Positions 1 through 5,144 of a stretch of 6,129 nt of DNA are shown here, in pieces. Numbering within the stretch: the stretch's first letter is position 1; each line of letters opens with the position of its first letter. Under the pieces are notes generated by a model, which had not been told where the DNA came from, did not search any database, and worked only from the letters and a program-made list of their open reading frames with translations. The stretch is from Sphingomonadaceae bacterium (lineage in GTDB: Bacteria > Pseudomonadota > Alphaproteobacteria > Sphingomonadales > Sphingomonadaceae). Location of the stretch: contig JAFARM010000388.1 of the NCBI GenBank assembly GCA_019245455.1, forward strand, positions 1 to 6,129, written 5' to 3'. A program made the position numbers and the translations under genes.

Positions 1-718
1 CGGCGGCCACACGCTGCTGCCGGCGATCAAGTCGCGGCTGCGCGCGCCCGATACGCTGGTCGACCTCACCGCGCTGCCTGGGCTGACGAGCATCGAGCGC
101 GAGGTGGATCGGCAGGGGGCCGACACGCTGTGGATCGGCGCGCTGACCACCCACGCCACCGTCGCCGCCGACCCGACGGTCAAGGCGGCAATCCCCGGCC
201 TCGCCGCGCTCGCCCTGCTGATCGGCGACCCGCAGGTCAGGAACCGCGGCACGCTCGGCGGGGTGCTGGCGAACAACGATCCCGCTGCCGATTATCCGGC
301 TGCGCTGCTGGCGCTCGGCGGCACGGTCGAGACCGACCGGGGGTGCCACGACGCCGACGCCTTCTTCCTGGGGATGTTCGCCACCGCGCTGGCCGACGGC
401 GAGATCGTCACGCGCGTCGGCTTCCGCGTGCCGCGGCGCAGCGCCTACGCCAAGTTCCGCCATCCCGCGTCGCGCTACGCCATCGTCGGCGTCTATGTCG
501 CCGAGACGGCGGCAGGCGTGCGCGTCGCCGTCACCGGAGCCGGCCCCGGCGTCGTCCGCTGGCCGGAGGCGGAGGCGGCGCTGACGGCGGCGTTCACCCC
601 GCAGGCCGCGCGTGGGCTGGTGCTGGGCGGCGACCTCAACACCGACATTCACGCCAGCGCCGAGTACCGCGGCCACCTGGCGGGCGTCATGCTGGAGCGC
701 GCGGTCGCGGCGGCGTAG
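1..718 (+). CDS. CoxM-type FAD-binding subunit of a xanthine/CO dehydrogenase family enzyme (5' partial)
   Basis: The reading frame is open from base 2 (first full codon GGC) to the TAG at 716-718, giving 238 residues; family members are usually about 260-290 residues, so roughly 25-40 N-terminal residues lie outside the window. The first visible residues, GGHTLLPAIKSRL, match the first FAD/pyrophosphate loop of CoxM-like proteins. The second FAD motif is seen as GDPQVRNRGTLGG at about 223-262, followed by the usual NDPAADYPAALLALG stretch. The C-terminal end, DLNTDIHASAEYRGHLAGVMLERAV, is the standard tail of the CO dehydrogenase flavoprotein C-terminal domain. In this family the medium subunit takes electrons from the molybdenum and 2Fe-2S subunits to FAD, in the cytoplasm. 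Substrate cannot be told: most CoxM homologues are not true CO dehydrogenases. It is the last gene of its cluster on this side; the large and small subunit genes are not in the window. Confidence 0.93.
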   Translation, partial: GGHTLLPAIKSRLRAPDTLVDLTALPGLTSIEREVDRQGADTLWIGALTTHATVAADPTVKAAIPGLAALALLIGDPQVRNRGTLGGVLANNDPAADYPAALLALGGTVETDRGCHDADAFFLGMFATALADGEIVTRVGFRVPRRSAYAKFRHPASRYAIVGVYVAETAAGVRVAVTGAGPGVVRWPEAEAALTAAFTPQAARGLVLGGDLNTDIHASAEYRGHLAGVMLERAVAAA

Positions 719-743
719 CGCTGTCCTACAGGGGGCGTCCTGT

Positions 744-749
744 GCTAGC
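744..749 (+). promoter_or_regulatory. Possible extended -10 element after coxM-like gene
   Basis: TGTGCTAGC at 741-749 resembles an extended -10 (TG-N-GCTAGC), with TGTCCT at 722-727 as a poor -35 candidate 16 bases upstream. It would start transcription near 756, about 20 bases ahead of the small ORF at 779-880. This is pattern matching only; the hexamer departs from TATAAT at several positions. Confidence 0.2.
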
Positions 750-778
750 GTGCCACGCGACGGTGAGGTGGTGTGACG

Positions 779-880
779 ATGCTTGCGAACGGACGGATCG
801 GGCAAGGCGGCGGGTTAACCATCGGCTCTTTGTGCCGGGGCGGGGTCGGAGGGGGCATCGCGCGCACTTCGTCACCTTAG
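779..880 (+). CDS. Speculative small ORF, 33 residues
   Basis: ATG at 779 opens a frame of 33 codons ending in TAG at 878-880. A good Shine-Dalgarno sequence, GAGGTG at 765-770, lies 8 bases upstream of the ATG, which is better than the site in front of ruvC. The peptide is glycine-rich (MLANGRIGQGGGLTIGSL at its start, one cysteine, ending in RTSSP) and I do not recognise it. It lies between the coxM-like gene and yebC. It could be a small protein, a leader peptide for yebC, or chance: in DNA of this GC content short open frames are common, and the codon choice gives no clear coding signal. Start and binding site are seen; expression is inferred. Confidence 0.18.
   Translation: MLANGRIGQGGGLTIGSLCRGGVGGGIARTSSP
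815..822 (+). promoter_or_regulatory. CtrA-like half-site TTAACCAT
   Basis: The 8-mer TTAACCAT stands out in a GC-rich background. It matches a half-site reported for the alphaproteobacterial cell-cycle regulator CtrA (full site TTAA-N7-TTAA). No second TTAA is found 7 bases on (the following sequence is CGGCTCTTT), and the site falls inside the speculative small ORF. A single 8-mer is weak evidence. Confidence 0.15.
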
Positions 881-883
881 CCC

Positions 884-889
884 TAAAAT
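884..889 (+). promoter_or_regulatory. Possible -10 element for yebC
   Basis: TAAAAT lies in the only clearly AT-richer patch (about 875-903) of the coxM-yebC intergenic region. It matches the -10 consensus at five of six positions. No convincing -35 is present at 16-18 bases upstream (861-866 reads CGCGCA). If used, it would give yebC a 5' leader of roughly 115 bases. Confidence 0.3.
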
Positions 890-1009
890 CCGGTAACCAA
901 TCTTGCCGGGTGAGCGCGGCACGCTGGCGGCCGCTCGGTGTCCGGTTGCGCCGCCGCCCACCGCGGGGCTAGACCGGCGGCGACGCAACGATCAAGCGGG
1001 GACGCGACC

Positions 1010-1753
1010 TTGGCCGGCCACAGCAAATTCAAGAACATCATGTATAGGAAGGGCGCGCAGGACCGGAAGCGCGCCGCCGCCTTCTCCAAGCTCAGCCGCG
1101 AGATCACCGTCGCCGCCAAGTCCGGCCTGCCCGATCCGGGGATGAACGCCCGCCTCCGTGCCGCCGTCATCGCCGCCCGGCAGGGGGGGATGCCCAAGGA
1201 CAATATCGAACGCTCGATCAACAAGGCGAGCGGCGGCGACGCCGAGACCTACGAGGAGATCCGCTACGAAGGCTTCGGCCCCGGCGGCGTCGCCCTCATC
1301 ATCGAGACGCTGACCGACAACCGCAACCGCACCGCGACCAACGTCCGGACGATCGTCAGCAAGAACGGTGGCAACCTGGGCGCGAGCGGATCGGTCAGCC
1401 ACGGCTTCGACCGGCTGGGCCTCATCACCTACCCGGCCAAGGCGGGCAGCGCCGACGCGGTGTTCGAGGCGGCGCTCGAGGCGGGCGCGGAGGACGTCGT
1501 CTCGACCGACGAGAGCCACGAGGTTTGGACGACGGTCGAGAACCTGCACGAGGTGACGCGCGCGCTCGAGGCCAAGCTCGGCGAGGCGGAATCGGCCAAG
1601 CTCGCCTGGCGGCCGCAGGTGATGACCGAGGTGGGCGAAGGGGACGCGGGGTCGCTCCTCAAGCTGATCGACGCGCTCGAGGACGACGACGACGTCCAGA
1701 CCGTGTGGGGCAACTACGACGTGCCCGAGGACGTGCTGGCGAGGCTGGGGTGA
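1010..1753 (+). CDS. yebC: YebC/PmpR/TACO1 family protein
   Basis: This 247-residue protein has the full family length (about 240-250) and wording. It opens with [20 protein letters not shown], the invariant family N-terminus, which fixes the start at the TTG of 1010-1012; a GGGGA at 998-1002, 7 bases upstream, serves as ribosome binding site. An upstream ATG at 938 would add 24 residues that do not look like the family. Further signatures are [11 protein letters not shown] at residues 60-70, [14 protein letters not shown] at 95-108, [14 protein letters not shown] at 117-130, and the acidic end [21 protein letters not shown] at 223-243. Members have been described as transcriptional regulators (PmpR) and, more recently, as ribosome-associated factors that help translation through proline-rich stretches (bacterial YebC types and mitochondrial TACO1); the second role is better supported for the family at large. 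It is cytoplasmic. yebC upstream of ruvC is a common proteobacterial arrangement, here separated by 249 bases containing a large inverted repeat. Confidence 0.96.
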   Translation: MAGHSKFKNIMYRKGAQDRKRAAAFSKLSREITVAAKSGLPDPGMNARLRAAVIAARQGGMPKDNIERSINKASGGDAETYEEIRYEGFGPGGVALIIETLTDNRNRTATNVRTIVSKNGGNLGASGSVSHGFDRLGLITYPAKAGSADAVFEAALEAGAEDVVSTDESHEVWTTVENLHEVTRALEAKLGEAESAKLAWRPQVMTEVGEGDAGSLLKLIDALEDDDDVQTVWGNYDVPEDVLARLG

Positions 1754-1754
1754 C

Positions 1755-1800
1755 GCCTCTCGCCCGCCCTGTGAGCGGAGCGAACCGCGAGCGGGGAGGC
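1755..1800 (+). terminator. Imperfect stem-loop directly after yebC
   Basis: One base after the yebC stop, GCCTC (1755-1759) can pair with GAGGC (1796-1800), and TCGC (1760-1763) with GCGA (1787-1790), leaving a 5-base bulge (1791-1795). A small inner GCGG/CCGC stem (1775-1778 with 1785-1788) competes with part of this. No run of T follows (TTGG only), so it is a weak candidate for an intrinsic terminator. Confidence 0.2.
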
Positions 1801-1822
1801 TTGGCGTGATCGTTGCTCAGCG

Positions 1823-1968
1823 TCTCCCTCCCCCCCCGACGCGCAGCCTCGGAGAGCGGGGAGGGCCGGGGTGGGGGTGTGCGTGCGAGCGGCCGCGGTT
1901 CGCGCGGGGAAGGCGTTCCGCCACCCCGGCCCTCCCCGCTCTCCGGCTTCGCCGGGGGGGGAGGGAGA
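1823..1968. repeat. Large two-block inverted repeat between yebC and ruvC
   Basis: Two nested pairs of arms can be read directly. The inner pair is a perfect 24-base inverted repeat: 1851-1874 with 1921-1944, separated by 46 bases. The outer pair is a perfect 16-base inverted repeat: 1823-1838, with a run of eight C, against 1953-1968, with a run of eight G. The stretches between the pairs (1839-1850 and 1945-1952) still share GCG and AGCC elements, so the whole behaves as one long, slightly interrupted hairpin of about 146 bases. The right arm also holds its own small hairpin, CCGGC-TTC-GCCGG at 1943-1955. Pyrimidine-rich CCCTCCCC/CTCTCC palindromes of this type occur as dispersed intergenic repeats in many GC-rich Proteobacteria; from one copy I cannot prove dispersal. 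It could act as a transcript attenuator or RNA stabiliser between yebC and the ruv genes, or be a passive repeat. No transposase is present. Confidence 0.85.
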
Positions 1969-1984
1969 AGAGGGACGCGCTGCT

Positions 1985-1990
1985 CTATAG
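1985..1990 (+). promoter_or_regulatory. Possible -10 element just before ruvC
   Basis: CTATAG sits 12 bases before the ruvC ATG and is conspicuous among GC-rich sequence. There is no recognisable -35 at the proper distance (1962-1967 is AGGGAG, inside the repeat arm). A start about 7 bases downstream would give a nearly leaderless ruvC transcript, which would fit the lack of a Shine-Dalgarno sequence there. Confidence 0.25.
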
Positions 1991-2002
1991 CCGGGCGCGC
2001 CG

Positions 2003-2497
2003 ATGATCCTCCTCGGCCTCGACCCCGGCCTGCAGGCGACGGGCTGGGGTATCGTCGCCGCCGACGGCAACCGGCTGCGCCACATCGCTAACGGCACGGT
2101 CCGCAGCCGCGCCGGCGACCCGCTTGCGGTGCGGCTGTGCCAACTCCACGACGCGCTTGCCGACGTGCTTGCCCGCCACGAGCCGGACAGCGCCGCAGTC
2201 GAGGAGACGTTCGTCAATTCCAACCCGCAGTCGACACTGAAGCTCGGCCAGGCGCGCGGAGTCGTCCTGCTCGTCGCCGCGCGCGCCGGGCTGCCGGTCG
2301 CCGAATACGCGCCCCGCCTGGTCAAGAAGGCGCTCGTCGGCACCGGAGCGGCGGACAAGGCGCAGGTCGCCGCCATGGTCGCCCGCCTGCTGCCCGGCTG
2401 CGGCCCGCTCGCGCCCGATGCCGCCGACGCGCTGGCGGTGGCGATCATCCACGCGCACATGGGCGCGACGGCGCGAACGCTGGCGGCGGCGCGATGA
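2003..2497 (+). CDS. ruvC: Crossover junction endodeoxyribonuclease RuvC
   Basis: RuvC is the homodimeric, metal-dependent nuclease that cuts Holliday junctions symmetrically at the end of recombinational repair. The 164 residues are of normal length (E. coli has 173). The RNase H-like fold is signalled by [13 protein letters not shown] at the N-terminus. All four expected acidic catalytic residues are visible: D7, E67 in [11 protein letters not shown], and D139 plus D142 in [10 protein letters not shown]. The conserved [13 protein letters not shown] (74-86) and [16 protein letters not shown] (107-122) segments are intact, so the enzyme should be active. The ATG at 2003 is the natural start because MILLGLDPG places the first aspartate at position 7 as in E. 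coli; no Shine-Dalgarno sequence precedes it. Its stop overlaps the ruvA start as ATGA, indicating translational coupling. Confidence 0.98.
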   Translation: MILLGLDPGLQATGWGIVAADGNRLRHIANGTVRSRAGDPLAVRLCQLHDALADVLARHEPDSAAVEETFVNSNPQSTLKLGQARGVVLLVAARAGLPVAEYAPRLVKKALVGTGAADKAQVAAMVARLLPGCGPLAPDAADALAVAIIHAHMGATARTLAAAR

Positions 2498-3093
2498 TCG
2501 CCAAGCTCAGCGGCACCGTCGATAGCGTCGCCGCAGACAGCGCGGTGGTCGACGTGAACGGCGTCGGCTACCTCGTCGCCGCCAGCAGCCGGACGCTCGC
2601 GGGATTGAACGCGGGCGCGGCCGCCGTCCTCCATGTCGAGACGCAGGTGCGCGAGGACGCGATCCAGCTGTTCGGCTTCGCCACCGCCGCCGAGCGCGAC
2701 TGGTTCCGCCTGCTGCTCAGCGTCCAGGGCGTCGGCGGGCGCGTGGCGCTCGCGATCCTGTCGGTGCTGACGCCCGACGAGCTGCAGCGGGCGGTCGCGG
2801 CGAAGGACACCGCGAGCATCGCCCGGGCGAACGGCGTCGGCCCGAAGCTCGCGGCGCGCATCGCCAACGAGCTGAAGGACAAGGCGGGCGCGCTGCCGGC
2901 TGGACCCGGATCGGCGGCTCCGGTCGTCGTTGCCGGCGGCGCGGCCGCCGATGCCCTGTCGGCACTCGCCAACCTCGGCTTCCGCCCGGCCGACGCAAAC
3001 CGTGCCGTCGCCGAGGCCGTCGCCGAGTTGGGGGAGGATGCGGCGGTCGGCGACCTCGTCCGCATCGCGCTCAAGCGGAGCGCGCGCGGTTGA
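2494..3093 (+). CDS. ruvA: Holliday junction branch migration protein RuvA
   Basis: RuvA forms tetramers that hold the four-way junction flat and load the RuvB rings for branch migration. The 199 residues match the family (E. coli 203). Domain I is an OB fold, from [12 protein letters not shown] to about residue 64, including the acidic pin E54-D55 in [10 protein letters not shown]. Domain II has the two helix-hairpin-helix DNA-binding motifs, [15 protein letters not shown] at 76-90 and [19 protein letters not shown] at 112-130. A flexible Ala/Pro/Gly linker (about 131-150) leads to domain III (about 151-199, with [16 protein letters not shown]), which binds RuvB. The ATG at 2494 overlaps the ruvC stop by 4 bases. 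The expected next gene, ruvB, is delayed by about 2 kb because another gene intervenes. Confidence 0.97.
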   Translation: MIAKLSGTVDSVAADSAVVDVNGVGYLVAASSRTLAGLNAGAAAVLHVETQVREDAIQLFGFATAAERDWFRLLLSVQGVGGRVALAILSVLTPDELQRAVAAKDTASIARANGVGPKLAARIANELKDKAGALPAGPGSAAPVVVAGGAAADALSALANLGFRPADANRAVAEAVAELGEDAAVGDLVRIALKRSARG

Positions 3094-3126
3094 CGATGGT
3101 GGCGGTGCCAGGCGAAGGTCGAACGC

Positions 3127-3132
3127 GGAGGG
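3127..3132 (+). promoter_or_regulatory. Ribosome binding site deciding the start at 3138
   Basis: GGAGGG, 5 bases upstream of the ATG at 3138, is the strongest Shine-Dalgarno match near this gene. It favours 3138 over the in-frame TTG at 3090 and ATG at 3096, which have none. Confidence 0.6.
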
Positions 3133-3137
3133 CAGTG

Positions 3138-5129
3138 ATGCGGGCAGTGGTTCTGGTGGCGGCGGCGGTTGCGGGTGCGACGCCGGCGGCGGCATCGATG
3201 CAGACGGAGTATGACACGGCGCAGGCCGCGCTCGACGCCGGCAAGTATCAGGACGCGCGCGACCGCTTCGCCGCCCTGCTCGCCAAGCTGCCAAAGGCCC
3301 AGGCCCACACCGCCGCCCTGCTCGCCGCGCGCACCGGCATCGCCGAGCGGCGGCTGGGCAATCCGGTGGCGGCGATCGCCCGGCTGACGGCGGCCCTCGC
3401 CGCGCTCGACCCGGCGAAGGACGCCGCCGAGCGCATCAACACTGGTTATGAACTCGGTCTGGCCTATGAGAACAACGGCGATCTGGCGGCCGCCGGCACC
3501 ACGTACGCGGCGGTCACGGGCGAATCGGGCTTCGCCGCCGATTCGCTGAGCACCGGCGTTCGCCTCGGCCTTATCCGATCGAAAATCTTCACCGATACCG
3601 CCGCGGCGCGGCGCGACCTCGACGCGCTGATCGCCCAGCTGCCGGCGACGGTAAGGTCGGACAAGGCGTCGCTCGCTCACGTCTATCAGCTCCGCGGCCG
3701 CATCGAGCTGATCGACCACCGCTATGCCGAGGCGCGGGCCTGGTTCGAGAAGGCGCTGCCGCTCAGCGGTGGCCTCAGCGACCGCGTGACCGTGCTCGGC
3801 CAGCAGGTGCGCGGCGACCTTGCCATCGCCAGCTTCCTGGGCGGCCGGACCGAGGATGCGCACCGCTACCTCGCTTTTACCGGCACAGGGTATCTGCCGC
3901 TCGCCAGCCTCCGCTTCGGCGACACGCTGCGGCCGCCGCCGTGCGCGCCGCTCAGCACGCTGAAGCCGGACGACGTCGCGGTGATCGAGATCAGCATCGC
4001 CGACAGCGGCCGCGTCGCGCGGGCGACAACGGTCTATGTTTCCCACACCGGCGGCCCCGAAACGCTGTTCACCGACGCCGCGCGCGAGTGGAAGTGGGAC
4101 CGGGGAGCGATCGCCAAGATGCCCGCGTTCTATCGCCAGGCGCTGCGTCTGGAGGTCCGCTGTGCGACACAACGCGACGACGACGGCATCGGCATCGGCC
4201 TGTTCCGCAGCGCGATCGAACAGTGGCAGGCGGCGACGCGCATCGAGCCGCTGCCCGATCTGCCCGACGACCCAAAGGCCGCCGAGGCGGCGCTGACGGC
4301 CGAGATCGCGCGTCGGACGGCCGCGTTCGGACCCGACTCGCCGCAATTGTTCCCGCTTCTGTTCGAAGGGCTGAAGGTCCTGAGCAAGGATCAGGCGCGC
4401 GTTGCGGCACCGCGACTGGCAATCCTGGCCGAAGCCGGCGGCGCACCGGCCGATGTCGTCCTCGCTCTGCGCGCCGAGACCGCCGCCCCGTCCACCGAGA
4501 CGCCGGCGGCGTATAGTCGCCGCGTCCGCGAATGGTCGGACACGGTCGGCCGCGCCGTCGCCACGACCGTCGCGGAGGGGCAGGGGGACAGCCGCGGCGT
4601 CGCCTATCTGCGCCTCGTCTTCGCGCGTTATGCCGAGCGAGAAAAGGACGACGCGCGGGCGGCGGCGGCGTTGCGCGCCGTGATCGCCGCGCCGCCAACG
4701 ACGGTGCCGTCGGCCGATCCGATCCGCGTCGCCGCCCTGCTGCAACTCGCCTCGATCGAGGCGGCGCACGAGCGGATCGCCGATGCGACGGCGTTGTACC
4801 GGGCGACGGGGCTCGACGCCGAGCAATGTGCGCTGGTCGACGTCAAGCCGGTCGTGCGGCAGCAGTCGGTCAACCAAACCGACTTCCCGACCGAGGCGTT
4901 GAAGTGGGGCTTCGACGGCGCGGTCCGCGTCGGCTATGACATCGATACGACAGGTAAGCCGGTTAATGTCCGCACGATCACCGCTGTCCCGCCGTTCGTC
5001 TTCGATGCCGGCACCGAACGCGCCGCCGCCGGCTTCCGCTACCGCCCGATCTTCCGCGACACCGCCGGCATCGGCTGTTCCGGGTACACCAGCAACGTCA
5101 AGTACCAGATCGACGGCGTCAGCAAGTGA
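3138..5129 (+). CDS. Exported TPR-like protein with two TonB C-terminal-like domains, inserted in the ruv operon
   Basis: This is a 663-residue protein of unknown function. From the ATG at 3138 it begins with a clear signal peptide: one arginine, a hydrophobic stretch (residues 3-14) and a likely cleavage after A19 (AAA-SMQ), so it should be periplasmic; no other membrane segment is evident. Helical TPR-like repeats follow at about 24-50, 57-91, 99-128 and 178-211. A first TonB_C-like module lies at about 269-342: VIEISIADSGRVARATTVY, then ETLFTDAAREWKW, then LRLEVRC. More helical, TPR-like sequence is seen at about 484-518 and 525-558. A second TonB_C-like module ends the protein at about 564-660: TDFPTEALKWGFDGAVRVGY, IDTTGKPVNVRTI, FDAGTERAAAGFRYRPI. 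The mature protein has only four cysteines, C269/C342 and C564/C647, one pair framing each module. It is not a classical TonB: the N-terminal membrane anchor that contacts ExbB-ExbD and the Pro-rich spacer are missing. Similar sphingomonad proteins are often labelled energy transducer TonB on the C-terminal domain alone. It lies 44 bases after ruvA and 15 before ruvB, hence probably one operon. Gene, export signal and TPR-like repeats are read directly; domain assignment is by motif resemblance; the biological role is unknown. Confidence 0.88.
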   Translation: MRAVVLVAAAVAGATPAAASMQTEYDTAQAALDAGKYQDARDRFAALLAKLPKAQAHTAALLAARTGIAERRLGNPVAAIARLTAALAALDPAKDAAERINTGYELGLAYENNGDLAAAGTTYAAVTGESGFAADSLSTGVRLGLIRSKIFTDTAAARRDLDALIAQLPATVRSDKASLAHVYQLRGRIELIDHRYAEARAWFEKALPLSGGLSDRVTVLGQQVRGDLAIASFLGGRTEDAHRYLAFTGTGYLPLASLRFGDTLRPPPCAPLSTLKPDDVAVIEISIADSGRVARATTVYVSHTGGPETLFTDAAREWKWDRGAIAKMPAFYRQALRLEVRCATQRDDDGIGIGLFRSAIEQWQAATRIEPLPDLPDDPKAAEAALTAEIARRTAAFGPDSPQLFPLLFEGLKVLSKDQARVAAPRLAILAEAGGAPADVVLALRAETAAPSTETPAAYSRRVREWSDTVGRAVATTVAEGQGDSRGVAYLRLVFARYAEREKDDARAAAALRAVIAAPPTTVPSADPIRVAALLQLASIEAAHERIADATALYRATGLDAEQCALVDVKPVVRQQSVNQTDFPTEALKWGFDGAVRVGYDIDTTGKPVNVRTITAVPPFVFDAGTERAAAGFRYRPIFRDTAGIGCSGYTSNVKYQIDGVSK

Positions 5130-5144
5130 CCCGGCGGGATTAGC

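Noticed and set aside
728..743. Small hairpin ACAGG / CCTGT after the coxM-like gene as a terminator
   Set aside because: Only 5 base pairs with a 6-base loop and no T-run; too weak to call.
130..972. 280-codon frame on the plus strand over the coxM-like gene
   Set aside because: Out of frame with the clear CoxM motifs and extremely arginine-rich; it is a shadow frame.
938..1009. N-terminal extension of YebC from ATG 938
   Set aside because: The 24 extra residues do not resemble the family and the conserved N-terminus begins exactly at TTG 1010.
1823..1968. CRISPR array or insertion sequence ends
   Set aside because: The structure is a single inverted repeat, not a series of direct repeats with spacers, and encloses only 46 bases with no transposase or clear target-site duplication.
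1714..3294. 526-codon open frame on the minus strand
   Set aside because: It lies antisense to ruvC and ruvA and runs through the inverted repeat; its arginine/alanine/proline-rich wording (SPSPPGEAGERGG-like in the repeat) is a common artefact of GC-rich repeats.
2568..4877. 769-codon open frame on the minus strand
   Set aside because: Antisense to ruvA and the TPR/TonB_C-like gene, low-complexity Arg/Ala-rich, no recognisable domain; GC-rich codon bias on the + strand keeps this antisense frame open.
3138..5129. Naming this gene tonB
   Set aside because: It has a cleavable-looking signal peptide instead of a membrane anchor, no Pro-rich spacer, and two modules; only the C-terminal domain resembles TonB.
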